Source of the DNA: Gallionellales bacterium GWA2_60_142
GTDB taxonomy: Bacteria; Pseudomonadota; Gammaproteobacteria; Burkholderiales; Gallionellaceae
Length of the DNA stretch: 45,628 nucleotides
Direction: 5' to 3'
Assembly (NCBI GenBank): GCA_001801085.1
Contig: MGWR01000036.1
Coordinates: 1 to 45,628 of the forward strand
In this document: positions 1 through 9,447 of the stretch, in pieces
How the letters are laid out: each line of letters begins with the position of its first letter
Numbering within the stretch: position 1 is the stretch's first letter
The notes under the pieces: model-generated
Told to the model about the DNA's origin: nothing
The model's database searches: none
What the model saw: the letters and a program-made list of their open reading frames with translations, nothing else
Program-made: the position numbers and the translations under genes

Positions 1-50
1 CGGTGAAGACTCATATCGGCTTTGCCGATGTGATGTCGGAACCAAAGTAG
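1..50 (+). CDS. 3' end of an unidentified gene (partial)
   Basis: The third reading frame is open from the window edge and ends with TAG at 48-50. It encodes about 15 C-terminal residues ending in FADVMSEPK. The fragment is too short to assign to a family. A strong terminator follows 20 bp later, which agrees with this being the end of a transcription unit. A beta-oxidation partner of the downstream thiolase would be a natural guess from position, but nothing in these residues shows it. Confidence 0.4.
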   Translation, partial: VKTHIGFADVMSEPK

Positions 51-70
51 GTCATCGTCAGACTCTTTAC

Positions 71-109
71 AAACAACCCTCAGGTGCCCCCTGAGGGTTG
101 TTTGTTTTT
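71..109 (+). terminator. Rho-independent terminator
   Basis: A perfect 13-bp stem is formed by AAACAACCCTCAG (71-83) and CTGAGGGTTGTTT (91-103), with a 7-nt loop. A T-rich run follows. It separates the upstream partial gene from the thiolase gene. Confidence 0.9.
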
Positions 110-157
110 GCGGTTCGGGGTATCCTCGCGGACGACATCCAGCCACGGGAGAGCCGC

Positions 158-1360
158 ATGACCAGACAGATTCAGGAAGCCTACATCGTCGCCGCGACGC
201 GCACGCCGGTCGGCAAGGCGCCGCGCGGTATGTTTCGCAACACGCGGCCGGACGATTTGCTGGCGCATGTGCTGAAGAGCGTGCTGATGCAATGCCCGAA
301 CCTGGAGCCGGGAGCGGTGCAGGATGTGATCGTCGGCTGTGCGATGCCCGAGGCGGAGCAGGGCATGAACGTGGCGCGCATCGGTTTACTGTTGGCCGGT
401 TTGCCGAATTCAGTGCCGGGCATGACCATCAATCGCTTCTGTTCTTCCGGTGTGCAGGCCGTGGCGCTGGCCGCAGACCGCATCCGTCTCGGCGAGGCGG
501 ATGTGATGATTGCGGCGGGTACCGAGAGCATGAGCATGGTGCCGATGATGGGCAACAAGGTTGCCTTTAACCCGGGAATCTTCGAGCGGGACGAGCGCTA
601 CGGCATCGCTTATGGAATGGGGCTGACGGCGGAAAAGGTAGCGGAGCGTTGGAAGGTGTCGCGCGAAGCCCAGGACGAATTTGCGCTGCAGAGTCATCAG
701 CGCGCCATCGCAGCGATCAACAACGGTCAGTTCGAGGACGAAATCACGCCGTTTAGCATCGTGGAGCATGTGCCGGACATGGCGAGTCGCACCGCGAGCG
801 CCAAGGTGCGTGAGGTGAAACAGGACGAGGGGCCGCGCGCCGAGACTTCGCTGGAAGCGCTGGCGAAACTCAAGACGGTGTTCGCGCAAAAGGGTTCGGT
901 GACGGCGGGCAACAGTTCGCAGATGTCGGACGGGGCGGGAGCAGTTCTGCTGTGTTCCGAGGTGGCGTTGAAGCGTTATAACCTCACTCCCATCGGCAAA
1001 TTTCATGGCTTTAGCGTGGCGGGCGTGCCGCCGGAGATCATGGGCATCGGCCCGAAGGAAGCAATTCCGCTGGTACTGAAGCAGGCTGGCTTGTCGTTGA
1101 ACGACATGAGTTGGATCGAACTCAACGAAGCCTTCGCCGCGCAATCGCTCGCGGTGATCAGCGAGATCGGCCTCGATCCGGCCATCGTCAATCCGCTCGG
1201 AGGTGCGATCGCCTTGGGCCATCCGCTCGGCGCGACCGGCGCGATCCGCACGGCGACCCTGTTGCACGGCCTGCGCCGCCGCAAACAGAAATACGGCATG
1301 GTGACCATGTGCATAGGCACGGGCATGGGCGCTGCCGGAATCTTCGAGGCGTTGTACTAA
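158..1360 (+). CDS. Acetyl-CoA C-acyltransferase (thiolase, FadA/FadI-like)
   Basis: This thiolase-family enzyme cleaves 3-ketoacyl-CoA with CoA (last step of beta-oxidation) or runs the reverse condensation. The 400-residue length is typical. The nucleophilic cysteine is in the motif NRFCSSG (Cys95), the NEAF motif is present, the catalytic histidine is in GHPLGATGA (about His355), and the second active-site cysteine is in CIGTGMGAAG (about Cys385). I chose the ATG at 158 because it has a GGAG-like site just upstream; an open extension back to 98 would run into the terminator. No fatty-acid hydratase/dehydrogenase gene is visible next to it, so degradative FadA, FadI and a biosynthetic acetyl-CoA acetyltransferase cannot be told apart with certainty. 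The FadA/FadI type is favoured by the motif context. Confidence 0.9.
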   Translation: MTRQIQEAYIVAATRTPVGKAPRGMFRNTRPDDLLAHVLKSVLMQCPNLEPGAVQDVIVGCAMPEAEQGMNVARIGLLLAGLPNSVPGMTINRFCSSGVQAVALAADRIRLGEADVMIAAGTESMSMVPMMGNKVAFNPGIFERDERYGIAYGMGLTAEKVAERWKVSREAQDEFALQSHQRAIAAINNGQFEDEITPFSIVEHVPDMASRTASAKVREVKQDEGPRAETSLEALAKLKTVFAQKGSVTAGNSSQMSDGAGAVLLCSEVALKRYNLTPIGKFHGFSVAGVPPEIMGIGPKEAIPLVLKQAGLSLNDMSWIELNEAFAAQSLAVISEIGLDPAIVNPLGGAIALGHPLGATGAIRTATLLHGLRRRKQKYGMVTMCIGTGMGAAGIFEALY

Positions 1361-1384
1361 GCTCCGTCGAGCCAGAGCCATTTC

Positions 1385-2572
1385 ATGGCAGACGAACCAG
1401 AAAACAAAGCCCTGAGCCGCATCCCCCGCGGCGTGTGGGTGCTCGGCTTCGTCAGCATGCTGATGGATGTCTCCTCGGAGATGATCCACAGCCTCCTCCC
1501 GCTGTTCATGGTCACGGCGCTGGGTGCGAGCGCGTTGGCGGTCGGGCTGATCGAAGGCTTGGCCGAATCCACTGCGCTGCTGGTGCGCGTGTTCTCGGGC
1601 CTGCTGAGTGACTACCTGGGCAGACGCAAATGGCTGGCCGTGTTCGGCTACGCGCTGGGCGCGTTGACCAAGCCACTGTTCGCCATCGCCACCAGCACCG
1701 GCATGGTGCTGACCGCGAGGCTGCTGGATAGAGTCGGCAAGGGCATCCGCGGTGCGCCGCGAGATGCGCTGATCGCCGACATCACGCCGGAGGCAGTGCG
1801 CGGCGCGGCCTTCGGTCTGCGCCAGTCGCTGGATACCGTGGGTGCGTTCCTCGGCCCGCTGCTGGGCGTAGGCCTGATGTTGCTGTGGGCGAACGACTTC
1901 CGCGCGGTGTTCTGGGTGGCGCTGATTCCTGGCTTGCTCGCCGTCCTCTTGCTGGTGTTCGGCGTGCGCGAGCCGAAGCGTCGCGACGGAGAAAAGTCGG
2001 TCAACCCGATTCGGCGCGAGAACCTGACGCGCCTCGGCGCGGCCTACTGGTGGGTGGTCGGCATCGGCGCGGTGTTCACCCTCGCGCGTTTCAGCGAAGC
2101 CTTCCTCGTGCTGCGGGCAGACCAAGGCGGCATCCCCCTCGCGCTGGTGCCGCTGGTGATGGTCGCGATGAACGTGATCTACGCCGCGACGGCCTATCCG
2201 TTCGGCAAACTCTCCGACGGCATGAGCCACATCAAGCTGCTGGCGCTGGGGCTGCTGGTGTTGATCGCCGCCGACCTGGTGCTAGCCACCGACGACCACT
2301 GGACTACGGTGCTGCTCGGCGTCGCGTTGTGGGGCGTGCATATGGGCATCACGCAGGGTCTGCTGGCGAGGATGGTCGCTGACACCGCTCCAGCCGATCT
2401 GCGCGGTACTGCCTACGGTTTCTTCAACCTGATGAGCGGGATTGCGATGCTGGTGGCCAGCGTGCTGGCCGGGCTGCTGTGGGACCAGCTCGGCGCGTCG
2501 ATTACCTTCTATGCGGGCGCGACTTTCTGCATCATTGCCTTGCTGGGCCTGCTCTGGCGGCCTACGGCATAG
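1385..2572 (+). CDS. MFS transporter
   Basis: A 395-residue integral membrane protein with about twelve hydrophobic segments, as expected for a major facilitator. The N-terminal stretch MLMDVSSEMIHSLLP and the loop DRVGKGIRGAPRDALI match a widespread proteobacterial MFS subfamily of unknown substrate. The cytoplasmic loop DYLGRRKW is a version of the MFS A-motif. The gene starts 24 bp after the thiolase stop and may be co-transcribed with it, but the substrate cannot be inferred from this. No strong Shine-Dalgarno is visible before the ATG at 1385. Confidence 0.85.
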   Translation: MADEPENKALSRIPRGVWVLGFVSMLMDVSSEMIHSLLPLFMVTALGASALAVGLIEGLAESTALLVRVFSGLLSDYLGRRKWLAVFGYALGALTKPLFAIATSTGMVLTARLLDRVGKGIRGAPRDALIADITPEAVRGAAFGLRQSLDTVGAFLGPLLGVGLMLLWANDFRAVFWVALIPGLLAVLLLVFGVREPKRRDGEKSVNPIRRENLTRLGAAYWWVVGIGAVFTLARFSEAFLVLRADQGGIPLALVPLVMVAMNVIYAATAYPFGKLSDGMSHIKLLALGLLVLIAADLVLATDDHWTTVLLGVALWGVHMGITQGLLARMVADTAPADLRGTAYGFFNLMSGIAMLVASVLAGLLWDQLGASITFYAGATFCIIALLGLLWRPTA

Positions 2573-2594
2573 CCGGCTGCGGTATCATGCAGCC

Positions 2595-3986
2595 ATGAAT
2601 ATTTCGCATCCATCTTCTCCTGCGGATGAGTCCGCGCATCAAACATCCCCTCTCTTTGACGTCGATCACGCGCTGATCGAACACGTGAACGGCGAATGCC
2701 ACGACTGGGCAGGCATGGACGACGATGCGCTGCAGCGGTCGCTACGGGTGCAGGGCGACGCATGGTATGAGCTGGTAAAGGAACGCTGCCCGCACCTGTT
2801 CGCCGCCGCACCGCTTTTCGTCACTACTGCGCAGTTGTGGCAGATGCAGGTGGTCATCGCGGCGGTGGAGCGGGTGGTGAAGCTGCCGGCTTGGTTGAGT
2901 GGCAGCCCTTTCCCTAACCCTGATGAAACAACTAGCCATTCGACTAAGCCCGCAAGCGGGCAAGTCGCTGGTTATCTCCCACAAGTGGGAGAGGGGACGA
3001 ACGCCGCGCCTTCGGCGCAAGATTATTCTCTCGGCGTGTTCTATGGTTATGACTTCCATCTCAACGATCAGGGCGCGCACCTGATCGAGATCAACACCAA
3101 TGCGGGCGGTGCATTCATCAATGCGCTGCTGATAGCCAGCCAGCGCGAGGCCGGACTGTACGGCGCGGAGGTGGCGGAAGAAAATCTGGAGCAGCAGTTC
3201 CTCGCGATGTTCCGCAACGAATGGCGGCTCGCGCGAGGCGATGTGCCGCTGGCATCCGTTGCCATCGTGGATGAGGCGCCGGAGTCGCAATATCTCTATC
3301 CCGAATTCCTGCTGGCGCAGCGCATGTTCGAGCGCGCGGGCATCGTTGCGCATATCGGCGACCCGTCGGCGTTGCAGATGCAGGATGATGGACTGTATCT
3401 CGACGAGCAGAAGATCGATCTCGTGTACAACCGCCTGACGGATTTCTCGCTGCAACATCATCCCGCGTTGCGGCAAGCGTATCTCGACGGCAATGCGGTG
3501 GTGACGCCCGCCCCCGCGCACTATGAGCGCTATGCCGACAAGCGCAACCTCGCGCGACTGAGCGACGCAGAGACATTGCGCGCACTGGGCGCGAGCGAGG
3601 CCGATATTGCGACGCTGCTCGCAGGCGTGCCGCAGACCCGGCTGGTGGCGGGCGCGGATCACGATCAGTGGTGGCAGGAACGCAAGCAGTGGTTCTTCAA
3701 ACCGGCGGAAGGTTACGGCAGCAAGGGCAGCTACAGCGGCGCGAAGCTGACCAAGCGGGTATTCGAAGAGATCATGCAGGGCGGCTATGTCGCGCAACGC
3801 ATTGCCGCACCCGACGAGCGCAAGGTGTGTCTGCCGGAGGCGGAGCCGCAAATGCTGAAGTACGACGTGCGTTGCTACGTCTACGATGGGCAGGTGCAAC
3901 TGGTCGCCGCGCGCCTGTATCAGGGGCAGACCACCAACTTCCGCACGCCGGGGGGCGGCTTCGCGCCGGTGCGCGTGGTCGAGTAG
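2595..3986 (+). CDS. ATP-grasp-like protein of unknown substrate, with an in-frame repeat insertion
   Basis: A 463-residue soluble protein. The segments YGYDFHL, LIEINTNAGGAF, PAEGYGSKGSYSG and KYDVRCYVYDG resemble the nucleotide- and metal-binding parts of ATP-grasp ligases such as glutathione synthase-like enzymes. The substrate is unknown and I assign no pathway. The ATG at 2595 is chosen because upstream codons overlap the MFS gene. Residues about 108-143 are a low-complexity insert encoded by a hairpin-rich repeat (2918-3025) lying between the conserved LPAWL and LGVFYGYDF segments. The insert has no obvious fold and is probably a surface loop. The gene ends 9 bp before crcB. Confidence 0.6.
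   Translation: MNISHPSSPADESAHQTSPLFDVDHALIEHVNGECHDWAGMDDDALQRSLRVQGDAWYELVKERCPHLFAAAPLFVTTAQLWQMQVVIAAVERVVKLPAWLSGSPFPNPDETTSHSTKPASGQVAGYLPQVGEGTNAAPSAQDYSLGVFYGYDFHLNDQGAHLIEINTNAGGAFINALLIASQREAGLYGAEVAEENLEQQFLAMFRNEWRLARGDVPLASVAIVDEAPESQYLYPEFLLAQRMFERAGIVAHIGDPSALQMQDDGLYLDEQKIDLVYNRLTDFSLQHHPALRQAYLDGNAVVTPAPAHYERYADKRNLARLSDAETLRALGASEADIATLLAGVPQTRLVAGADHDQWWQERKQWFFKPAEGYGSKGSYSGAKLTKRVFEEIMQGGYVAQRIAAPDERKVCLPEAEPQMLKYDVRCYVYDGQVQLVAARLYQGQTTNFRTPGGGFAPVRVVE
2918..3025 (+). repeat. Hairpin-rich intergenic-type repeat inserted in frame in a coding region
   Basis: Three short palindromes lie in a row: GCCCGCAAGCGGGC (2948-2961), CTCCCACAAGTGGGAG (2976-2991) and GCGCC-TTC-GGCGC (3006-3018). 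The sequence resembles the 'CTCCCAC..GTGGGAGAGGGG' repeats usually found between proteobacterial genes. Here it is translated (residues about 108-143 of the ATP-grasp-like protein) without breaking the frame. Confidence 0.7.
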
Positions 3987-3995
3987 AATGCCTGC

Positions 3996-4385
3996 ATGTT
4001 GATTTATTCCTTTTTTGCTATCGGCATCGGCGCGGCGCTCGGCGCATGGGCACGCTGGGGGCTGGGGCTGTGGCTCAATCCGTCGTTGCCTGAACTGCCG
4101 TTAGGCACGCTGTCGGCCAACTTGGTCGGCGGCTATCTGATTGGGCTGGCGATTGCGTTCTTTCTGCAGCACCCGAGTATCTCGCCGGAGTGGCGCTTGT
4201 TCATCATCACCGGCTTTCTGGGTGGGTTAACGACCTTCTCGACATTTTCGGCGGAGACTGTCACGCTGTTGTTGCGCGGGCAGTATGCGTGGGGCGTCGG
4301 CATCATCGTGGCGCACCTCGGCGGCTCGCTGCTGATGACCGTAATGGGAATTCAAACCGTTAAGTGGTTACAAGGAGCGCAATGA
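3996..4385 (+). CDS. crcB: CrcB/Fluc fluoride channel
   Basis: A 129-residue protein with four hydrophobic helices, the normal size for a CrcB (Fluc) subunit. These proteins form dual-topology dimers in the inner membrane that let fluoride leave the cell. The signature [15 protein letters not shown] contains the phenylalanines and Thr/Ser that line the pore, and the N-terminal GAxxRW segment is present as GAWARW. The stop codon overlaps the start of the next gene as ATGA, so the two are probably translationally coupled. Only 9 bp separate it from the upstream gene, leaving no room for a fluoride riboswitch directly upstream. Confidence 0.93.
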   Translation: MLIYSFFAIGIGAALGAWARWGLGLWLNPSLPELPLGTLSANLVGGYLIGLAIAFFLQHPSISPEWRLFIITGFLGGLTTFSTFSAETVTLLLRGQYAWGVGIIVAHLGGSLLMTVMGIQTVKWLQGAQ

Positions 4386-4690
4386 TGAATGCACTAACTT
4401 TCTATGTTGGCGAGAAACAGCATCACGATGGGATGCCGTTATACGAATGGTTGTTGAAGGAAGCGCGGGAGCTGGGTGTGCACGGCGGATCGGCGTTCCG
4501 CGCCATCGCGGGCTTCGGGCGGCACGGGCGGCTGCATGACGATATGTTCTTCGAACTGGCCGGGGAACTGGCGGTGAAGGTGGAGTTCATCCTTGACGAT
4601 ACGCTGACCGGGCAGATGATGCAGCGCGTGGAAGCCCAGAATGCGAAAGTGTTCTACACGCGCCACGAGATTCAGGCCGGGATACTCTGA
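4382..4690 (+). CDS. DUF190 family protein, coupled to crcB
   Basis: A 102-residue soluble protein of the DUF190 (PII-like fold) family, recognised from the pattern [40 protein letters not shown] and VEFILDD. Members are often found beside crcB, which supports a role with fluoride export, but the molecular function is not established. The start at 4382 has AAGGAG upstream and overlaps the crcB stop by ATGA. A bidirectional terminator follows. Confidence 0.85.
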   Translation: MMNALTFYVGEKQHHDGMPLYEWLLKEARELGVHGGSAFRAIAGFGRHGRLHDDMFFELAGELAVKVEFILDDTLTGQMMQRVEAQNAKVFYTRHEIQAGIL

Positions 4691-4740
4691 GTTTCCGGAT
4701 TCCTGTCGTTGCCGCACTTTGCTTGTGCGGAATGCCAGAA

Positions 4741-4780
4741 AACAAAACCCCTCGCGGTTCGCACAGCGAGGGGTTTTGTT
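4741..4780. terminator. Bidirectional Rho-independent terminator
   Basis: A perfect 15-bp stem pairs AACAAAACCCCTCGC (4741-4755) with GCGAGGGGTTTTGTT (4766-4780) around a 10-nt loop. The A-rich left side and T-rich right side suit termination on both strands. It lies between the convergent DUF190 gene and metG. Confidence 0.92.
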
Positions 4781-4796
4781 CGTAATGATTGCGGAG

Positions 4797-6842
4797 TTAT
4801 TTGATGCGCATGCCGGGCTGAGCACCCTCATCCGGCGACAAGACGAACAGTCCCGGCGTTTCTCCCGATGCAGCCAGCACCATGCCTTCCGACATGCCGA
4901 ACTTCATCTTGCGCGGTGCGAGGTTGGCGACCATCACCGTCATACGGCCCTTCAGCTTCTCAGGATCGTATGCCGACTTGATGCCGGCGAACACCGTGCG
5001 CGGTTGAGCTTCGCCGATGTCCAATGTCAGCTTCAGCAGCTTTTCTGCTCCTTCCACATGCTCGGCATTGACGATGTGTGCGACGCGCAGATCGACTTTC
5101 ATGAAGTCGTCGATGCTGATGGTTTCGGCGATGGGGACTATGGCGGGCTTTGCTGCTGTTTGCGTTTCGGTCATGGGTTTCAGGCTTTCCTGGTTGGCGG
5201 CGACCATGGCTTCGATCAGCTTGGGATCGAGGCGGGTCGCCAAATGTTGATAAGCATTGATGCGAGTGGGCAATACGGCAAGGTCCGCCCAAGAGAAGTC
5301 GCGGTCCAGGCCGAACAATTCGCGCGCAACGCGTGAAGTCAGCGCCGGCAGCACGGGACTCAGCAAAATCGAGAGTACATAGAAGCCGTGCAGGGCGCGT
5401 GAGCAGATGTCGTGCAAGGCCTCGCGTTGGGTCTCGTCCTTGGCCAGCGTCCACGGGGCGGCAGCGGCGATATCGCCATTGATGCGATCGGCGAGCGCCA
5501 TGATGTCGCGTAGCGCACGGGCAAAGTCGCGGTTTTCGAACGAATCGGAAACGACTTGGCCATTGGCAATCGCACTATCCAGCAGGGGCTTGCCATCGGC
5601 AAAGGCGAGCTTGCCGTCGAAGAACTTGGTCAGGAACCCCGCGCAGCGGCTCGCGATGTTGATGTACTTGCCGATCAGGTCGCTGTTCACCTTCGCCACG
5701 AAGTCCTCGAGGTTGAGGTCGAGGTCTTCCATCGTGCCGTTGAGTTTTGCGGCGTAGTAGTAGCGCAGGTATTCGGTGTTCTTGATGTGATCGACGTAGC
5801 TGCGCGCGGTGATGAAGGTGCCGCGCGACTTGGACATCTTCTCGCCGTTGACGGTGAGGAAGCCGTGGGCGAACAGCTTGGTCGGCGTACGGAAGCCGGC
5901 GTGTTGCAGCATCGCCGGCCAGAACAGCGCGTGGAAATACAGAATATCCTTGCCGATGAAATGGTAGAGTTCGGCGTCCGAATCCGGCTTCCAGTAGTCG
6001 TCGAAGTTCAGGCCCTTGGCCTTGCACAGTTGCTTGAAGCTACCCATGTAGCCGACCGGCGCATCCAGCCACACGTAGAAATACTTGCCGGGCGCATCGG
6101 GGATCTCGAAGCCAAAGTAGGGCGCGTCACGCGAAATGTCCCAGTCGGAGAGTTTGTTCTCGCCTTCCGCACCCAGCCATTCCTGCATCTTGTTGGCCGC
6201 CTCCGGCTGCAACGAGCCGCCGCGCGTCCACTGGCGCAGGAACTGCTGGCATGAGTCGGCGGAAAGCTTGAAGAAATAATGGTCGGAGTTGCGCAGTTCC
6301 GGCGCAGCGCCCGACACCGCGGAGAACGGCTCTATCAAATCGGTCGGCGCATAGGCCGCGCCGCAGACTTCGCAATTGTCGCCGTACTGATCCTTGGCGT
6401 GGCACTTCGGGCATTCACCCTTGATGAAACGATCCGGCAGGAACATGTTCTTCACCGGGTCGTAGAACTGCTCGATGGAGCGCACCTCGATCAGGCCATT
6501 TGCCTTGAGCGTGCGGTAGATGTCCTGTGCGCATTCCTTGTTCTCGATCGAGTTGGTCGAGCCGTAGTTGTCGAACTCGATGTGGAATGCGGAGAAGTCG
6601 TCGAAATGCTCCTGCCACACGCGGGCGATCAGCTGTTCCGGCGTGACGCCTTCTTTCTCGGCGCGCAGCATAATGGGCGTGCCGTGGGTGTCGTCGGCGC
6701 AAACGTAGTGGCATTCATGGCCGCGCATCTTCTGGAAGCGTACCCAGATGTCGGTCTGGATGTATTCGACCAGATGGCCGAGATGGATGCTGCCGTTGGC
6801 ATAGGGCAGCGCGGAGGTGACGAGTATCTTGCGCGTGGTCAT
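4797..6842 (-). CDS. metG: Methionyl-tRNA synthetase
   Basis: Cytoplasmic class I aminoacyl-tRNA synthetase that charges tRNA-Met. It has 681 residues, as in E. coli-type enzymes. The HIGH signature appears as HLGH (residues 20-23), the KMSKS loop as [11 protein letters not shown], and a zinc knuckle as [17 protein letters not shown]. The last ~110 residues form the dimerising, tRNA-binding Trbp111/EMAP-like domain ([14 protein letters not shown] to GMVLAAS). A Pro/Ala-containing linker precedes this domain. The gene is divergent from moaA, sharing a 118-bp upstream region, and convergent with the DUF190 gene. Confidence 0.98.
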   Translation of the reverse strand: MTTRKILVTSALPYANGSIHLGHLVEYIQTDIWVRFQKMRGHECHYVCADDTHGTPIMLRAEKEGVTPEQLIARVWQEHFDDFSAFHIEFDNYGSTNSIENKECAQDIYRTLKANGLIEVRSIEQFYDPVKNMFLPDRFIKGECPKCHAKDQYGDNCEVCGAAYAPTDLIEPFSAVSGAAPELRNSDHYFFKLSADSCQQFLRQWTRGGSLQPEAANKMQEWLGAEGENKLSDWDISRDAPYFGFEIPDAPGKYFYVWLDAPVGYMGSFKQLCKAKGLNFDDYWKPDSDAELYHFIGKDILYFHALFWPAMLQHAGFRTPTKLFAHGFLTVNGEKMSKSRGTFITARSYVDHIKNTEYLRYYYAAKLNGTMEDLDLNLEDFVAKVNSDLIGKYINIASRCAGFLTKFFDGKLAFADGKPLLDSAIANGQVVSDSFENRDFARALRDIMALADRINGDIAAAAPWTLAKDETQREALHDICSRALHGFYVLSILLSPVLPALTSRVARELFGLDRDFSWADLAVLPTRINAYQHLATRLDPKLIEAMVAANQESLKPMTETQTAAKPAIVPIAETISIDDFMKVDLRVAHIVNAEHVEGAEKLLKLTLDIGEAQPRTVFAGIKSAYDPEKLKGRMTVMVANLAPRKMKFGMSEGMVLAASGETPGLFVLSPDEGAQPGMRIK

Positions 6843-6960
6843 GGGATGTTGCCGAAAGCTGAAAGAGGGCGGATTTTATCAAATCGCGGGGGGCGGCTGC
6901 GAATTGTTTGCCCCCATGCGGGGGATTGTGGAACGGGGCCGACTCCTGCAACATGGTTTC

Positions 6961-8058
6961 ATGGCAATTCCATTCGAAACGATCATTCCGCCGGCCATGC
7001 CGGGAACGGATGCTATTTCCGTCGTCGATACGCCCGTCGTTGATGTGATGGGGCGGCCGTTGCGCGATCTGCGTATCTCGGTCACCGATCGCTGCAACCT
7101 GCGCTGCACTTATTGCATGCCGCGCGCGGTGTTCAACGAGAATCACAGCTTCCTGCCGCGCGCCGAATTGCTGAGCTTCGAGGAGATTGAGCGGCTGGCG
7201 CGACAGTTTGTCAGGCTCGGCGTGCGGAAGATACGCCTGACCGGCGGCGAGCCGCTGTTGCGGCGCGGCATTGAGCAACTGGTCGAGCGTCTCGCGCGGT
7301 TGCAGACTACGGCCGGAGCGCCGGTAGAGATCGCGTTGACCACCAATGGCGTGCTGCTGGCCAGAAAGGCCCGGGCGCTGAAGGATGCCGGGCTGGCGCG
7401 CATCACCGTCAGTCTGGACGGTTTGAGCGAGGCCACTTTCCGCCGCATGAGCGATACTGATACGCCGGTGCGGACGGTATTGGATGGCATCGCGGAGGCG
7501 CAGCGCGTCGGGCTCGCACCGGTCAAGGTCAACATGGTGGTCAGGCGCGGCGTGAACGACCACGAGATCGTCGCGATGGCCGGACATTTCCGCAATAGCG
7601 GTATGGTGTTGCGCTTCATCGAATATATGGACGTCGGCTGCAGCAACGGCTGGCGCATGGACGAGGTAGTTCCGGCGCGCGAGATGCTGGATCGCATCGC
7701 CGACCGCTATCCGCTGCGTCCGGTCGATCCCAACTATGCCGGCGAGGTCGCGGTGCGCTGGCATTATGCCGACGGCAGCGGCGAGATCGGCGTGATCGCC
7801 TCGGTCACCCAGGCGTTCTGCCACGAATGCACCCGCGGCCGGCTGTCCACCGACGGTCGACTCTACACCTGCCTGTTCGCTACCGAGGGGCTGGATCTGC
7901 GCGCGCCGCTGCGCGCCGGGGTGGCGGAAGATCGGTTGGCTGCGCTGATTGCGGCTGGCTGGCAACGGCGCAACGACTGCTATTCCCAACAGCGCCAAGC
8001 CATGGCGGGCGCCGGGGCGGCGGCGAAAAAGATCGAAATGTCCTATATCGGCGGATAG
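6961..8058 (+). CDS. moaA: GTP 3',8-cyclase MoaA
   Basis: Radical SAM enzyme that, with MoaC, converts GTP to cyclic pyranopterin monophosphate, the first step of molybdenum cofactor synthesis. It has 365 residues from the ATG at 6961. The N-terminal [4Fe-4S] motif is CNLRCTYC (Cys45, 49, 52), followed by the SAM-binding [11 protein letters not shown]. The second cluster ligands are in [19 protein letters not shown]. The C-terminus ends in the expected Gly-Gly (SYIGG). Earlier in-frame starts (6817, 6916) are possible, but the first overlaps metG. The other Moco genes lie 1.4 kb downstream behind a porin gene. Confidence 0.95.
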   Translation: MAIPFETIIPPAMPGTDAISVVDTPVVDVMGRPLRDLRISVTDRCNLRCTYCMPRAVFNENHSFLPRAELLSFEEIERLARQFVRLGVRKIRLTGGEPLLRRGIEQLVERLARLQTTAGAPVEIALTTNGVLLARKARALKDAGLARITVSLDGLSEATFRRMSDTDTPVRTVLDGIAEAQRVGLAPVKVNMVVRRGVNDHEIVAMAGHFRNSGMVLRFIEYMDVGCSNGWRMDEVVPAREMLDRIADRYPLRPVDPNYAGEVAVRWHYADGSGEIGVIASVTQAFCHECTRGRLSTDGRLYTCLFATEGLDLRAPLRAGVAEDRLAALIAAGWQRRNDCYSQQRQAMAGAGAAAKKIEMSYIGG

Positions 8059-8239
8059 TAGACCTGTTCGCTCGGGTTGTTGCAGAAAAGCGACACTTTT
8101 GGCGTAAAACTCACAAACTTGTAACGCTTCCATCAGCGAATAGTGATAATGCCAATCAGAATTCTCTGATGTACCGAGAATTTTCGACAGGCTGGCGATA
8201 CATGCTGGCATAAACGGAAATTTAACTAAGGAGTTTTAC
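8059..8239 (+). promoter_or_regulatory. Leader/promoter region of the porin gene
   Basis: An AT-richer 181-bp gap before the porin. It holds a possible -35 TTGTAA (8119-8124) and GATAAT (8145-8150), but the 20-bp spacing is poor. A 7-bp inverted repeat, AATTCTC..GAGAATT, lies at about 8159-8181. A clear AAGGAG ribosome-binding site precedes the ATG at 8240. The exact promoter is uncertain. Confidence 0.35.
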
Positions 8240-9325
8240 ATGCAAAAGAAAATCATCGCTCTGGCTATCGCCGCAGCAGTATCCGCACCGGCTTTCGCCG
8301 ACAGCAACGTTACGATCTATGGCGTGGCTAACGTGTCTTACGACATGACTCAATCCGGCGCTGTTGCTAATGGCTTCAGCAACAACAAGGTCTCCAGCAA
8401 CACCTCCCGTATTGGCTTCAAGGGCAACGAAGATCTGGGCGACGGCATGTCCGCAGTTTGGCAGATCGAATCGCTGATCCAGATCGACGGCCAAACCGCA
8501 GCCGGTAACACCTTGGCGAACCGCAATACCTTCGCAGGTCTGAGCAGCGCATCCGCAGGCACCGTGCTGATGGGCCGTCACGACACCCCGTATAACATCT
8601 CCAACCGCAAGTACGATATGTTTGCCGACGGCTTGGCCGATAACCGTTCCATCATGGGCGGCGGCACAAGCGCAGCTGCCTCCTTTAATGGTCGTCAGCC
8701 TAACGTTATCGCTTACATTTCGCCGGCGATGAGCGGCTTCACTGGCGCGATCGCTTACGTGGCTGGTGCTGAAGGTCAAACTCTGTCCACTCAGACCAAG
8801 GGTAGCGCATGGTCTATGGCCGCTCTGTACGGCAACGGCCCGATCTCCGCTAACTTCGGCTACGAAGTGCACACAGCAGGTTCCGCTCCCGGCACTCTGG
8901 GCTTGGGCGCTGGCTTGAAGGAAACCGCTTGGACTATCAGCGGCGGCTACAAGGTTGCCGAGTTCGAAATCAACGGCATCTACGAAAAGACCGACGACAA
9001 TTTTGCCGTGGGTGCGAACGCTCTGGGTCATCGTGCTTACTACCTGTCCGGCAAGTACAACTTCGGCAGCAATGCCGTCAAGTTGGCTTATGCTAACGCA
9101 GGTGCAAACGCTGCGGCTAATACCGATGCAGACCAGATCACGGTCGGTTTCGATCACAGCCTGAGCAAGCGTACCACCGTGTATGCACTGTACACGCAGT
9201 TGAGCAATGGCGCGGCCGGTGCTTACGCGCTGTCCGGCAACGGCACTGGTGCTCCGGCTGCCGCCGTTTCGGGTGTTGGTGGCAAGCCTTCCGCCTTCTC
9301 GTTCGGCATGAAGCACACTTTCTAA
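8240..9325 (+). CDS. Gram-negative general porin
   Basis: A 361-residue outer-membrane trimeric porin of the betaproteobacterial type (Porin_4-like). A signal peptide (MQKKIIALAIAAAVSAPAFA) is followed by the mature start DSNVTIYG, typical of neisserial/Burkholderia-type porins. Conserved first strands follow: VTIYGVANVSYD, then SRIGFKGNEDLGDGMSAVWQIE. The protein ends in phenylalanine (MKHTF), the Bam recognition signal. Codon use is biased toward frequent codons and the ribosome-binding site is strong, suggesting high expression. It has its own terminator. It sits between moaA and the rest of the Moco genes, with no functional link evident. Confidence 0.95.
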   Translation: MQKKIIALAIAAAVSAPAFADSNVTIYGVANVSYDMTQSGAVANGFSNNKVSSNTSRIGFKGNEDLGDGMSAVWQIESLIQIDGQTAAGNTLANRNTFAGLSSASAGTVLMGRHDTPYNISNRKYDMFADGLADNRSIMGGGTSAAASFNGRQPNVIAYISPAMSGFTGAIAYVAGAEGQTLSTQTKGSAWSMAALYGNGPISANFGYEVHTAGSAPGTLGLGAGLKETAWTISGGYKVAEFEINGIYEKTDDNFAVGANALGHRAYYLSGKYNFGSNAVKLAYANAGANAAANTDADQITVGFDHSLSKRTTVYALYTQLSNGAAGAYALSGNGTGAPAAAVSGVGGKPSAFSFGMKHTF

Positions 9326-9365
9326 TCTCTGGCATCCGCAAGGGTGCGATGGTTTAGAAATCTAG

Positions 9366-9397
9366 CGGGCCTCTTCGGAGGCCCGTTTTTATTTTTT
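9366..9397 (+). terminator. Rho-independent terminator of the porin gene
   Basis: An 8-bp stem CGGGCCTC / GAGGCCCG closes on a TTCG tetraloop and is followed by TTTTTATTTTTT. Confidence 0.93.
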
Positions 9398-9447
9398 CCC
9401 ATTCGGGCTATTCTTTGCGCGCGATTCTTGCGCTACCCTCACTCATC

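Noticed and set aside
410-2230. Long antisense open frame over the thiolase and MFS genes
   Set aside because: It is a high-GC codon-bias shadow. It has no family resemblance and a His/Gln/Arg-rich composition, and it overlaps two well-supported genes.
3987-3995. Possible fluoride riboswitch before crcB
   Set aside because: Only 9 bp separate crcB from the previous gene, so there is no room for the aptamer.
8119-8150. Confident porin promoter call
   Set aside because: The candidate boxes are 20 bp apart, so only a low-confidence regulatory region is reported.
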